NCBI RefSeq assembly: GCF_001437125.1
Contig: NZ_JQCA01000025.1
Span: forward strand, 1-58,513
Reading direction: 5' to 3'
DNA length: 58,513 nucleotides
Source of the DNA: Levilactobacillus paucivorans
Lineage (GTDB): Bacteria; Bacillota; Bacilli; Lactobacillales; Lactobacillaceae
Shown here: piece after piece, positions 6,771 through 15,494 of the stretch
Numbering within the stretch: the stretch's first letter is position 1
Layout: each line of letters opens with the position of its first letter
The notes under the pieces: generated by a model
The model's database searches: none
What the model was told of the DNA's origin: nothing
Seen by the model: the letters and a program-made list of their open reading frames with translations, nothing else
Program-made: the position numbers and the translations under genes

Positions 6771-8423
6771 TTACTTGGCGATGTAGGTCGTCTTGAAGTC
6801 ATAAGGAACACCAGCGGGGTTGTAGTTGATGTTTTTGACGTTCTTCCGCAGGAGTTGTGACTTGGCGCCTTGGTACAGGGGAATCGTGCCTTGGTCGTTC
6901 ATCAAAATCTTTTCTGCTTGAACTAATTCGGACCAACGTTTGTTGGGCTGGTTACCATCACGGTTCTCGGCGTGATCCAGGAGTTGGTCAAATTGTGAAT
7001 TCTTCCAGCCGGTGGTGTTGAACGTTGAGTCGGACTCGAAGACTTCTAGGAAGTTAATCGGGTCGGCAAAGACGGATTGCCAGCCGCTCATGGTCAGGTC
7101 ATAGTCCCCGTTGTCCTGCTGGGTCATCAACTGAACGTAAGGAACTGTCTTGATATTAATTTTGACCCCGGGTAGCTTCTGAAGGGAACTCTGTAGGAAC
7201 TCGGCAGTCTGTTTGGAGGAGTCCGTGTCGGACACTGACAAGGTTACGTCCAGCGACTTGTCTTTGGTCTGCTTGAGACCCTTGGCCAGCAGTTTTTTAG
7301 CTTGCGCGAGATCGTAGCTCGTGGCGCTGGAAACGACTGCCTCCTGGTTGAATGCCTGACCGGTCTTAGGGTTGTTACCCATGCCGGATGGCACGAAGCC
7401 ATTTGAGGCGACGGAGCCGTCTTGTAGGACGTTCTTGACCAGATCTTGTCGGTTGATGGCTAGTGAGAAGGCCCGCCGTACGTCAAGGTTCTTGAAGGCT
7501 GGAACCTTCTTGGTGTTCAAATCCAGGCGTTGCGTGCCGGATGGGAGGCGTTTGACGAAGTTCTCATTGTTCAAATTATTCTTAACCTGTTGGCCACTGA
7601 GCAGGGTTTCATCGGTCTTCTGAGCATTGAAGAGGTTGTAGCTGGTTGTCGGGCTCTTGGTGACGACTTCGTTAATCTTGGTGAGGTGCACGTGGGACTT
7701 GTCCCAGTAAGTGGGGTTCTTGGCCAGTGTCCAGGTGCCGGATGTGCCGCTCCACTTGGTCAGGCGGTAAGGCCCGTCGGAAACAATGGTGGCGGAGCTG
7801 GTCCCGTAGCGTTTGCCGTATTTGTTCACAGCATTTTGGTTAATCGGGTAGAAGAGCGGCCAAGCCAAGAGTTTCTTGAAATACGAGACAGGACGCGTCA
7901 GTGAGACCGTCAGTTTGTATTTGCCAGTGGCCTTAATCCCCAGGTTTTTTAGGGGTTGCTTGCCCTGGTTGATGGCTTCGGCGTTCTTCACGGGGAAGAG
8001 GTAGAAGGCATCTTGCGAGGCAGTCTTGGGGTCAACCGTTCTTTGCCAGGAATAGACGAAGTCCTTGGCCGTCAGGGGGTCGCCGTTACTCCACTTTACG
8101 CCGTGGCGAAGGTTAAAGGTATAAGTCTTTCCGCCATCGGTTAGCTTGGTCGAGGTGGCTAAGGCGTTGGCCGGGGTTCCCTTATCATTTAGGCGGTAGA
8201 GACCCTCCTGGGTGTTCTGCAAAACGGTGAAACTCAGCGTATCCGTGGCCTTGGATAGGTCGGCGGAGGCCAGGTCTGAAGATTCAGTCCAATTCAAGAC
8301 TTGATTGGCGGCGTACTGGCCACTGTGGCCGGCGGCGGTGGACTGGTTACCGCATCCCGCGAGGGTGACAAGACTGAGTGCTGACAGGGTTAAAATCGTG
8401 TAAATTGCGTGTTTTTGGTGCAT
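6771..8423 (-). CDS. Oligopeptide ABC transporter substrate-binding lipoprotein (OppA-like, orphan)
   Basis: About 550 residues. Signal peptide with lipobox LAGC near residue 23, so it is a lipoprotein facing outward. The SBP family 5 signature is visible: LRHGVKWSNGDPLTAKDFVYSWQR, then RRAFSLAINRQDL and the late GWQSVFADPINFLEVF segment. The second ATG (8423) has AGAGGAG at correct spacing; the first at 8432 touches it. No opp permease or ATPase genes are adjacent, so it must feed a transporter encoded elsewhere. A T-box leader precedes it, so expression should rise when the cognate amino acid (read here as Met) is scarce. Confidence 0.92.
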   Translation of the reverse strand: MHQKHAIYTILTLSALSLVTLAGCGNQSTAAGHSGQYAANQVLNWTESSDLASADLSKATDTLSFTVLQNTQEGLYRLNDKGTPANALATSTKLTDGGKTYTFNLRHGVKWSNGDPLTAKDFVYSWQRTVDPKTASQDAFYLFPVKNAEAINQGKQPLKNLGIKATGKYKLTVSLTRPVSYFKKLLAWPLFYPINQNAVNKYGKRYGTSSATIVSDGPYRLTKWSGTSGTWTLAKNPTYWDKSHVHLTKINEVVTKSPTTSYNLFNAQKTDETLLSGQQVKNNLNNENFVKRLPSGTQRLDLNTKKVPAFKNLDVRRAFSLAINRQDLVKNVLQDGSVASNGFVPSGMGNNPKTGQAFNQEAVVSSATSYDLAQAKKLLAKGLKQTKDKSLDVTLSVSDTDSSKQTAEFLQSSLQKLPGVKINIKTVPYVQLMTQQDNGDYDLTMSGWQSVFADPINFLEVFESDSTFNTTGWKNSQFDQLLDHAENRDGNQPNKRWSELVQAEKILMNDQGTIPLYQGAKSQLLRKNVKNINYNPAGVPYDFKTTYIAK

Positions 8424-8446
8424 CCTAAACATCTCCTCTGAAGTTT

Positions 8447-8724
8447 AAAAAAATCGTCCTTATGCTTAAACATAAGGACGATTTACTCGCGGTACCACCT
8501 TGATTTACACTGAACTCACGCCCAGTGCCTCCGTAACTTCTGTTGCCAAAAGTCGGAAGCGGTAACGTGCTTCAATCCGGGTAGGCAGCTTGCACCGACT
8601 ACTAGCAACCAGGCTCATCTTCGTTATACCGTTGTAAGCCACCTTTTCAGCTACCGGTGGTCTCTGCGTCTTAGCGGGTACGACTACTCTTCCTGGTAAT
8701 GCGTTCCTGTATATTTCTAACTTG
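8447..8724 (-). ncRNA. T-box riboswitch, methionine specifier (AUG) inferred
   Basis: On the minus strand the conserved T-box GGTGGTACCGCG occupies 8488-8499, followed by a 14-bp terminator hairpin (8451-8464 with 8471-8484) and T7. Stem I is recognisable: base stem ACCAGG/CCTGGT, AGAGTAGT on the 5' side of the specifier loop and GAAGATGAG on the 3' side, plus the distal AGAGACC...GCTGAAAAGG. By analogy with known T-boxes (GAA-N-codon-A) the specifier is ATG at 8616-8618. The family call is firm; the specifier assignment is a hand fold. Confidence 0.9.
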
Positions 8725-8730
8725 GCTCTA

Positions 8731-8759
8731 ATAATAGTCGCGCAATTTCGCTTTGTCAA
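8731..8759 (-). promoter_or_regulatory. Promoter of the T-box/oppA transcript
   Basis: Minus strand TTGACA (8754-8759) and TATTAT (8731-8736) separated by exactly 17 bases. Confidence 0.8.
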
Positions 8760-8764
8760 CCAGA

Positions 8765-9292
8765 AATTTCAAAAAGCTAAACCGCGGTGTGACGGGGCTT
8801 GTGGGCATATAGTAGAATGATTGGTGGGGAATTTGATTATACGGTAAATGCATAATCCCATTGATATAGTTTTTTTCTGAGATGGTTTTTTATTCAAAAA
8901 AGAACGAGTTAATTTAGGTAATCGCTGGAATAAAGGCGGGGGCGTCGGTTCGGCTAGAATATCAGGTAATTGTGGCGGTAAGTAGTTATAAAGTGTGAAC
9001 TTTTTTAAGGTCGATAAATCGGCATTTTGGGGTAATCACTTGTGTATAAGATAACATAGTCTGGCAACGTAACTTGATAAATTTTGAACGAATTGAATAA
9101 CCTACAGAGGGAGCTATCGCGGCGCAACGGCAAACATATTTGAATAAAAATCGAGAGATTATCAATATATATTCAGAATTACAGACTGATTTATCCAACT
9201 TAATTATTCCAACAATTCACCTTCCTTACGAGTAGTAAAAAGCCCGCAATGCCGCGAAAAAGTGTACTATAGATACTGTACCAATTCTATCA
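8765..9292. other. Intergenic region without a convincing gene
   Basis: About 530 bases, more AT-rich than the neighbours. A 44-codon plus-strand open stretch (9101-9235) without a start reads protein-like (..QRQTYLNKNREIINIY..) and is preceded in another frame by a coiled-coil-like stretch, which could be a frameshifted gene remnant. The promoter of the AEC permease must lie at its right end (TATAGA/TACTAT near 9265-9275). Nothing else seen. Confidence 0.3.
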
Positions 9293-9307
9293 ATAGGGGG
9301 CATTATT

Positions 9308-10381
9308 ATGGGAGTCATGAAAGCCGTCACGACGACCTTTACCAACGCTGCAATTATTAGTTCGATTACCTCAACTGTATTCATTATTCTGTTAGGGTTT
9401 TACCTGCGACGCAGAGGGACCTTTGGGGAAAACTTTGGGAAAGTATTAACAAAGGTTGTCTTGACTGTCGCCATTCCTGCACTGGCATTTAATTCCTTCA
9501 TGCAACCGATGAACGGAGATGCCTTTAAGCAAGGGATGGGTGTGTTGGTTTGGGGGATTATCATCTATATTCTCCTTATATTCGTTACGCCATTTCTTTA
9601 CCAGCGCTACGTCAAAGAACAACGTGATGTGCTGGCAATTCTGACCACCTTCGGGTCGACCACGTTCTTCGGAATTCCAATCGTTGGGGCCGTTTACGGG
9701 GCCAAAGGGGTTATGTATAGTTCTATCTTCAACATTGGGTACCGGATCTTCCTGTATTCCTACGCCTACATTAAGATGTCTGGCTTGAAGATGGAAGCCA
9801 AGAACGTCAAGAAGATGTTCCTGAATCCAATTGTCATCGCCACCTTCTTAGGGCTGTTCATGTGGCTGGGTCAACACTTAGTGCCACAAGTCACGGTACC
9901 CGTTGCGGTCAATGGGGTCCAGACGACCGGGGTTGCCGCGGTAGCCTTCTACCGGATTGACCAAACGGCCCTCTGGCTCTACAAGCCACTGAGTTACTTG
10001 GCTAACCTGGCGTCACCACTGGCTTGGTTGTCAATCGGGGTTACCTTGGGTTCCATTTCCTTCAAGGATGCCGCTGCCGACAAGACCCCATGGTACTACG
10101 CCTTCAACAAGGTTATTATTGTGCCATTATTGAACTTAGTCATTTTATATCTGTTAAACGTCACGGGAATTCTTTCCCTGAGCTATGTGGCTGTTGCGAC
10201 GATTGTGGTCATGATGGCCACACCAACCGCTGCCGTGGCTTCCGCCTATGCGATCAGCTTTGATCGTGAGGCCGTCTTATCTTCCAACGCGTCGTTTATC
10301 TCGACGATTGCGGCCGTTGTGATGATGCCGATCTGGATCGCTGTCATGGAGGTCTTGAACGGCTTAGGTGTCTTCCACTAG
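9308..10381 (+). CDS. AEC (auxin efflux carrier) family permease, probable malate/organic-acid transporter
   Basis: 357 residues, about 10 helices in the two-fold AEC arrangement, with SITSTVFIILLGFYLRRRG at the N-terminus and FGSTTFFGIPIVGAVYG (residues about 115-131) matching the conserved NxxfxGxPi motif region. Lactobacillus members are malate or lactate permeases. AGGGGG precedes the ATG at 9308. The D-2-hydroxyacid dehydrogenase gene follows 24 bases later, which fits transport plus reduction or oxidation of a 2-keto/2-hydroxy acid. Confidence 0.88.
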   Translation: MGVMKAVTTTFTNAAIISSITSTVFIILLGFYLRRRGTFGENFGKVLTKVVLTVAIPALAFNSFMQPMNGDAFKQGMGVLVWGIIIYILLIFVTPFLYQRYVKEQRDVLAILTTFGSTTFFGIPIVGAVYGAKGVMYSSIFNIGYRIFLYSYAYIKMSGLKMEAKNVKKMFLNPIVIATFLGLFMWLGQHLVPQVTVPVAVNGVQTTGVAAVAFYRIDQTALWLYKPLSYLANLASPLAWLSIGVTLGSISFKDAAADKTPWYYAFNKVIIVPLLNLVILYLLNVTGILSLSYVAVATIVVMMATPTAAVASAYAISFDREAVLSSNASFISTIAAVVMMPIWIAVMEVLNGLGVFH

Positions 10382-10405
10382 TCCAAAAAGGAGTGTTTTT
10401 CGATT

Positions 10406-11407
10406 ATGGTAAAAATTACGTCTTACGGGGTTCGGCCCATCGAGGAACCCTATTTCGACCGTCTCAACCAGTTTGGCTTTGACATGACCTACGTACCGGA
10501 AATGTTAACGCACGACAATGTCGACGCTTCTAAGGGGGCTGACGGGGTCCTGGTACGGGGCAACTGTGTTGTCGACCGTCAAAACCTACAGAAGTTTGCG
10601 GACTGGGGCATTAAAATGGTGTTCACCCGGACCGTCGGCTATAACCACATGGATTTGCAAGCTGCCAGTGACCTGGGGATTGCCATGGCGCGGGTCCCAG
10701 CCTACTCGCCATTTGCCGTCGCCGAATTGGCTCTGACCATGGGGATGAACCTCTTCCGGCACGTCAATCTAGCCGTAGATCGGACGCATCAGGCCAACTT
10801 TACCGTGGGGACCGACTTGTTTAGCAAGGAAATTCACACCGCAACCGTGGGGATCATGGGTGTTGGCCGGATTGGATTGACGGAAGCTAAGCTGTATCAA
10901 GGCCTCGGGGCAAATGTCGTGGCCTACGATCCTTACCCCAGCCCAGCCGCCAAGGAGACGGTGACGCTGTGTGATCTGCCAACCATGTTGGCGCAATCCG
11001 ACATCGTGTCGGTCCACGTGCCTTACTTCCCTGGCAAGAATGAGAACCTCATCGATGCCAAATTCATCGAACAGATGAAGCCGGGTGCCGTGCTTGTCAA
11101 CACCGCCAGAGGTGAGTTAGCGGATATTCCGGCCATTCTTCAAGGCCTGGATACCGGTAAACTCACGGGTTACGGCGCTGATGTGATCTTGAACGAGGGT
11201 GAAATTCTCGGCAAGAAATTCGCTCAGATTAGCGATGTGCCGAATGACCAAGTTCAACAACTCTTGGCCCGGTACCCGCAAGTGTTGATTACGCCCCACA
11301 TGGGATCGTATACGGAACCAGCATTGCAGGACATGATCAGCGTCAGCTATCAAAACTTCCACGATCACCTGACAACGGGGAAGACCAGCAACGCAATTAG
11401 TATTTAA
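10406..11407 (+). CDS. D-2-hydroxyacid dehydrogenase (D-lactate dehydrogenase family)
   Basis: 333 residues. NAD-binding GVGRIG at about residues 151-156, with the catalytic set of the family: Arg in NTARGELAD, Glu in GADVILNEGE and His in ITPHMGSYTE. It reduces 2-keto acids to D-2-hydroxyacids with NADH. The length and EGEIL segment fit the LdhD/HicD/VanH branch, but substrate (pyruvate or branched-chain keto acids) cannot be fixed. Preceded by AAAGGAGTG and cotranscribed with the AEC permease; a strong terminator follows. Confidence 0.9.
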   Translation: MVKITSYGVRPIEEPYFDRLNQFGFDMTYVPEMLTHDNVDASKGADGVLVRGNCVVDRQNLQKFADWGIKMVFTRTVGYNHMDLQAASDLGIAMARVPAYSPFAVAELALTMGMNLFRHVNLAVDRTHQANFTVGTDLFSKEIHTATVGIMGVGRIGLTEAKLYQGLGANVVAYDPYPSPAAKETVTLCDLPTMLAQSDIVSVHVPYFPGKNENLIDAKFIEQMKPGAVLVNTARGELADIPAILQGLDTGKLTGYGADVILNEGEILGKKFAQISDVPNDQVQQLLARYPQVLITPHMGSYTEPALQDMISVSYQNFHDHLTTGKTSNAISI

Positions 11408-11417
11408 CAGCAACGAA

Positions 11418-11462
11418 AAGAACCTCCCGACCCGGTTGAATGGGTTGGGAGGTTCTTATTTT
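11418..11462 (+). terminator. Terminator of the AEC/dehydrogenase operon
   Basis: AAGAACCTCCCGACCC facing GGGTTGGGAGGTTCTT with an 8-base loop, ten bases after the stop codon. Confidence 0.9.
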
Positions 11463-11530
11463 ATGTCTAGCGGCTATTCGAACCTAATTAACTCACAAAT
11501 AAATAGGACAAACTGGATTTTTAATGTTGC

Positions 11531-11712
11531 CTTAGCCGTAGGTGGTCAGGGGGCCATCCTGTGACAGTGGTGTTAGGTCGTGGTTTGTCGGCCTTACAGC
11601 ACGGGACGACCTCGAGACCCACGGATTGTGTGGGGCTTGAGGTCGAGTTCGAAGACCGCTCTTTGGCTTCGGACGGTCCCAATAGGATGGCCTCCTGACC
11701 ACTGAAGGCGGA
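11531..11712 (+). repeat. Family A structured element, copy A1
   Basis: Begins CTTAGCCGTAGG. An outer stem of about 18 bp (11543-11560 with 11684-11701, one G-U) encloses a hairpin TGTTAGGTCG/CGGCCTTACA, a second hairpin ACCTCGAG/CTTGAGGT, and a short CGAAG/CTTCG hairpin; ends TGAAGGCGG. It aligns by eye with the minus strand of A4 through both inner hairpins (ACAGCACGG, GAAGACCGC, CTTTGGCTTC shared). No coding capacity. It lies five bases beyond the stop of the convergent GNAT gene. Confidence 0.8.
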
Positions 11713-11717
11713 GAGCA

Positions 11718-12242
11718 TTAATCCAAGTTCAGTTCGTAAGCGCGGCGGGCACCGTTAGGGCCGTCGTCAACGTAGATGGTACCGCGATACTTGTAACCAA
11801 AGGTGGTGGCAATTGCCTGCATCTGTTGGTTTTGCTGATGAGTGTCCACCCGGAAATTACGAACGCCTTCTCGGTAAGCGGCACTGATTAAATTAGAAAA
11901 GAAATAATGGCTCAGGTGCTGGCCGCGGAAACCGGGGCCGATCGCAATGCGGTGAATGGTGGCGTAGGGCTCTTGGTTGTTCTGCCACTGCCCATCCTCG
12001 ATGTGTTGGTAGTTGGGGTCGTCGCCGATGATCATGGTTGCCGTACCGGCCACCTGACCGTCGACATCTAAAAGCCAGCAGTGCTGAGCATCGACATCTG
12101 CGGTGAGGGTTGCCAGATCGGGATAACCGTCTTGCCACTGGGGACTGCCCGCGGCTTTTAATTGTTCCTTGGCGTGGTCAATCAACGCCATAATCGTTGA
12201 GAGATCGCGGCGTGTCGCACGTTTGATAAAAATTAGACTCAA
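11718..12242 (-). CDS. GNAT-family N-acetyltransferase
   Basis: 174 residues with a GNAT fold: the acetyl-CoA loop is IAIGPGFRGQHLSHYFF (residues about 96-112, R/Q-x-x-G-x-G/A type) followed by FRVDTHQQNQQMQAIATTFGYKYRGTI. TTG start at 12242, supported by AAGGAGG seven bases upstream. The partner sequence at 52415 is a paralogue sharing the AG..QWQ..YP opening and the V-DTH-NQ-M segment. Acceptor substrate unknown. Confidence 0.87.
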   Translation of the reverse strand: MSLIFIKRATRRDLSTIMALIDHAKEQLKAAGSPQWQDGYPDLATLTADVDAQHCWLLDVDGQVAGTATMIIGDDPNYQHIEDGQWQNNQEPYATIHRIAIGPGFRGQHLSHYFFSNLISAAYREGVRNFRVDTHQQNQQMQAIATTFGYKYRGTIYVDDGPNGARRAYELNLD

Positions 12243-12443
12243 ATGATGACCTCCTTAGAAAAGATTACTTTGTTAGAATACCACATTTTTAATCGCGAAG
12301 ATGGGTTGGAAACAGTGTATGATAGTAAAAAAGGTCTGACGGCCGGGGATGCGTTGACAAATCCTGCGAATCGGCTATCATGATTAGACTTGAACCCAAG
12401 AGCCACAGTACTTTTGGCGGCATCCTTAAGGAGGAGCACAGAC

Positions 12444-14240
12444 ATGAATCCCAGTCACATCAGAAATTTTGCAATCATCGCGCACATCGACCACGGGAAG
12501 TCGACGCTGGCCGATCGCATTATGGAACAAACCCAAACGGTCAATGACCGCCAAAGCAAGGCTCAACTACTGGATGATCTCCAGGTTGAACAGGCGCATG
12601 GCGTGACCGTGAAGTCCCGCACGGTGCGGAATTACTACCGGGCCGATGATGGTCAGGAGTACGAATACAACTTTATCGATACCCCGGGACACGTTGATTT
12701 TACCTATGAAGTTTCCAAGAGTCTGGCTGCCAGTGATGGCGCTATTCTCTTAGTCGATGCGACCCAAGGAGTCCAAGCTCAAACGGTGGCCAATCTGCGT
12801 TTAGCCCAGGACAACCACTTGGTGGTCATTCCCGTGGTGAATAAGATCGATGCAGCTGCGGCCGATGTTGACCGCACGATTGCCCAGATCAGAGAGCTTT
12901 CACCGGAGTTTGCGGACGTGCCCGTTCTGAAAATTTCCGCCAAGACTGGCCTGAACGTCCACGACGTGATGGAAGCCATTCACACGACGATTCCGGCCCC
13001 GGTCGGTGATGCCAAGGCCCCACTCAAGGCGTTGGTCTTTGACTCCCAGTACGATGCCTTTAAAGGGATCATTGCCTACGTTCGGTTGGTGGATGGTCAG
13101 CTGAAGGCCAACGACAACCTCGTCTTGATGGCAAACCAACAGGCCGTGGCCGCCAATGAAATTGGGATCTTTGCCCCGGCCCGAGTGACTGCTAAGCAGT
13201 TGGGGGTCGGCGATGTTGGCTATGTTGTCACTGGGTTGAAGGATCCGCAGGCCTTGCGAGTCGGGGACACCCTGACGCTAGCCGCCAATCCAACGGAGAC
13301 GGCGCTTCCCGGTTATGAACCCGCCCAATCAATGGTTTTCGCCGGTTTCTATCCCCAAGGTGATCACTACCACGATCTCCAATTAGCGGTAGAGAAACTC
13401 GCGTTAAATGACACGTCCTTCCATTACCGGCCGGAGAATTCCGAAGCCTTAGGCGCTGGCTTCCGGTGTGGCTTCTTAGGCATCTTCCATTTACAAATTA
13501 TTCGCGAACGTCTGCACGATGAATATGGTCTGGACGTCTTGACGACGGCCCCCAACGTGACCTATCGCGTGCACCTCAAGAATACCGAGGACCCCGTCAT
13601 CGTGAATAACCCCATCAAGTTCCCAGATTATTCGAAGATTGATTTTGTCGAGGAACCCCTGGCCAAGGCAACGATCACCACGACTAGCGAGAGCTTAGGA
13701 CCCGTGATGAAGCTGGCCGATCAACATCGCGGGACGCTTCAAGACATGAACAATCAAGGTGATCTGGTGGTTCTGAACTACGAGTTGCCCTTTGCTGAGA
13801 TTGCCTACGACTTCTTTAACGCCTTGAAGTCCGTTTCACACGGCTATGCCACGTTGACAACGGCCTTGGCAGGCTATGATTTGGCCGACGTCGTTAAGAT
13901 TGAGGTTCACGTCAACTACGCCAGAGTCGATGCCCTGTCGTTCGTGGTCCATCGGGAAGATGCGCCGCGCGTGGCCCAGGAGCTGGTGCACAAGTTGAAA
14001 TTTGTGATTCCCCGGAAACTTTACCCGATGCCGGTTCAATCGGTGGTGGAAGGGAAGGCCCTGGCCAGAGTCGACGTGCCACCATTACGTAAGAACGCGG
14101 CGGCCAATGGCGAAAAGAAGAGTGCCTCTAAGAAGGCCGCTCAACTACGTCGCCAGAGTGCCAATAAGCGGCAGGCCGCGCACAGTGACATCGAGTTACC
14201 GCAGGAAGTTTTCAATGCGGTCTTGGATCTCGAAAAATAA
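12444..14240 (+). CDS. lepA2: LepA/EF4-like translational GTPase, divergent paralogue
   Basis: About 598 residues with the full LepA order: G1 AHIDHGKS (13-20), G3 DTPGH (about 79-83), G4 NKID (about 133-136), EF4 domains II-V and the end LPQEVFNAVLDLEK. LepA back-translocates or remodels ribosomes. Two departures from canonical LepA: the G2/switch I stretch is AHGVTVK instead of ERGITIK, and the C-terminal tail lacks the CYGGD.SRKRKLL.K.KEGK segment, carrying a Lys/Ala/Arg-rich stretch instead. The symbol follows lepA2 of L. plantarum, which is recall, not alignment. ATG 12444 has AAGGAGGAG. Single-gene unit followed by a family B element. Confidence 0.85.
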   Translation: MNPSHIRNFAIIAHIDHGKSTLADRIMEQTQTVNDRQSKAQLLDDLQVEQAHGVTVKSRTVRNYYRADDGQEYEYNFIDTPGHVDFTYEVSKSLAASDGAILLVDATQGVQAQTVANLRLAQDNHLVVIPVVNKIDAAAADVDRTIAQIRELSPEFADVPVLKISAKTGLNVHDVMEAIHTTIPAPVGDAKAPLKALVFDSQYDAFKGIIAYVRLVDGQLKANDNLVLMANQQAVAANEIGIFAPARVTAKQLGVGDVGYVVTGLKDPQALRVGDTLTLAANPTETALPGYEPAQSMVFAGFYPQGDHYHDLQLAVEKLALNDTSFHYRPENSEALGAGFRCGFLGIFHLQIIRERLHDEYGLDVLTTAPNVTYRVHLKNTEDPVIVNNPIKFPDYSKIDFVEEPLAKATITTTSESLGPVMKLADQHRGTLQDMNNQGDLVVLNYELPFAEIAYDFFNALKSVSHGYATLTTALAGYDLADVVKIEVHVNYARVDALSFVVHREDAPRVAQELVHKLKFVIPRKLYPMPVQSVVEGKALARVDVPPLRKNAAANGEKKSASKKAAQLRRQSANKRQAAHSDIELPQEVFNAVLDLEK

Positions 14241-14250
14241 ACAAGATGAT

Positions 14251-14372
14251 AGAGTGCGACAAACGGCGGTTAATGAATGAGCATTAACGTCGATAGACGA
14301 AGAATCCCGGTCTTGGATTGTTTGTCTATCGGGGTTAAGCGGCGTTGACTGCCTTTTGTCGCACGTTTCGAC
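14251..14372 (+). repeat. Family B 3'-UTR hairpin element, copy B1
   Basis: Begins AGAGTGCGACAAACGGC, ends GCCTTTTGTCGCACGTTTC; a second stem GCATTAACGTCGATAGAC/GTCTATCGGGGTTAAGC and a tip AATCC/GGATT make one long interrupted hairpin. It starts 10 bases after the LepA-like stop codon in the same orientation. Confidence 0.85.
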
Positions 14373-14392
14373 TATAGATGATTGGAACGCAA

Positions 14393-14423
14393 AAAGGGCT
14401 GAAGACTTTTGTCTCGGCCCTTT
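14393..14423 (+). terminator. Terminator downstream of the LepA-like gene and B1
   Basis: AAAGGGCTGAAGAC facing GTCTCGGCCCTTT with a four-base loop; weak T-run. Confidence 0.6.
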
Positions 14424-14437
14424 CCCACGTTTAGTCA

Positions 14438-14470
14438 AGCTCTGTAAAACCGGGTTGGTTTTACAGAGCT
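14438..14470. terminator. Terminator of the NUDIX gene (symmetric)
   Basis: AGCTCTGTAAAACC-GGGTT-GGTTTTACAGAGCT, 14-bp perfect stem five bases from the NUDIX stop codon. Confidence 0.85.
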
Positions 14471-14474
14471 AATT

Positions 14475-14942
14475 TTAGTATGTTTTGACTGTTTCAAAGT
14501 AAGTTTTTCCGGCCGCCAACATGTCCGCCGTCTGCTGATTCAACAGGGGTGGGAGTTGGTCGAAGGGAAAGTATTTTAGATCGAGTGTCTCATCCGTGGC
14601 GGTTTCGAGCGGCTGACCGCCAACTTGTTTGACCAGGTAGAGCCGACTGATCACTTGGGTTTGGTCACCGTTAGGGTAGGTGGTGAAGCCCTGGTCGAAG
14701 ATGCCCAGTGGCCGGATGATTTCGACGTCGATCCCGGCGTCTTCCTTGTACTCCCGGACGCAGGCGGCATCAAAGGTTTCCCCGTATTCGAGGAAGCCGC
14801 CGGGTAGACTCCAGTTGTGGGTATCAGTCCGCAGGTTGAGCAGAACCTCCTGCTGATCGTTGATCAGAATGGCTCCGGCGGCATTTAGAATTAGCGGACG
14901 ATGACCGACTAGCTGTCGGATTTCTTGGATGTAATTGGCCAT
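14475..14942 (-). CDS. NUDIX hydrolase
   Basis: 155 residues; NUDIX box GGFLEYGETFDAACVREYKEDAG at residues about 47-69 matches GX5EX7REUXEEXGU, except that the second Glu of the EE pair is Asp. Such enzymes hydrolyse nucleoside diphosphates linked to another moiety. The context LPGGFLEYGE and 155-residue size resemble ADP-ribose/nucleotide pyrophosphatases of lactobacilli. Monocistronic. The Glu-to-Asp change keeps a carboxylate, so activity is likely retained. Confidence 0.88.
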   Translation of the reverse strand: MANYIQEIRQLVGHRPLILNAAGAILINDQQEVLLNLRTDTHNWSLPGGFLEYGETFDAACVREYKEDAGIDVEIIRPLGIFDQGFTTYPNGDQTQVISRLYLVKQVGGQPLETATDETLDLKYFPFDQLPPLLNQQTADMLAAGKTYFETVKTY

Positions 14943-15044
14943 GGGATGACCACCTTTCTCGTAGAGTTACGTTCATTATAGCGCAAGGCGTTTCGATAGG
15001 GGTCAGTACCCTTGAAGGGTATAATGACGTGTGAGGTGATTGCG

Positions 15045-15494
15045 ATGAGTCGGACAGCGAAAAACATTAAGGTCATCCGCCAACACTATGGGATTAGTCA
15101 GAAGCATTTGGCAACGCTCCTAAACGTCTCGGTGCGGACCGTCCAGCATTGGGAACAGGACGATTACGCCCCCAGTGGTCCCGCCGTCAAATTAATTCAA
15201 CTGTTAGCAAATAATGACGCGATTTTTACGGAATTAGCTAGACTAGAGGAGGATGATGACATCATGTATTTGGAACACGATGACCAAGCGCTCACCATTA
15301 TGGGGGTCGCTTTTCGCAACGAAGAAGAGTATCGGGCAACGCTCGATGCCATTATTAACAACATGTACGAAGGGTTTGAACCGACGGTGGACGACGTTAA
15401 GCTCGCACGTGAGGCAGACGACTTAGGTCGACCGTTGACTGGGGAAGAAGTTCTGGCAAAAATCAATGCGAAACGTTCGGTTCCGAACAAGTGA
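15045..15494 (+). CDS. Antitoxin: XRE helix-turn-helix fused to a VbhA-like Fic-inhibitory domain
   Basis: About 149 residues. Residues 2-55 form an XRE HTH (GISQKHLATLLNVSVRTVQHWEQ). The C-terminal part (LDAIINNMYEGFEP...TGEEVLAKINAK) matches the VbhA antitoxin layout, in which a helix with (S/T)xxxE(G/N) blocks the Fic ATP site; here the motif reads NNMYEG, with Asn in place of Ser/Thr. A middle acidic linker joins the two. ATG 15045 has GAGGTG at the right spacing. The stop overlaps the Fic start by four bases, typical of toxin-antitoxin operons. The HTH probably autoregulates. The antitoxin role is inferred. Confidence 0.8.
   Translation: MSRTAKNIKVIRQHYGISQKHLATLLNVSVRTVQHWEQDDYAPSGPAVKLIQLLANNDAIFTELARLEEDDDIMYLEHDDQALTIMGVAFRNEEEYRATLDAIINNMYEGFEPTVDDVKLAREADDLGRPLTGEEVLAKINAKRSVPNK

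Noticed and set aside
8505-8759. 84-codon minus-strand open frame
   Set aside because: Lies wholly inside the T-box leader, whose conserved RNA motifs explain the sequence.
8986-9198. 70-codon minus-strand open frame
   Set aside because: No ribosome site, no recognisable domain, AT-rich random-looking composition; probably chance.
11521-11718. 65-codon minus-strand open frame across A1
   Set aside because: Coincides with a self-complementary structured element; no start context and no protein-like pattern.
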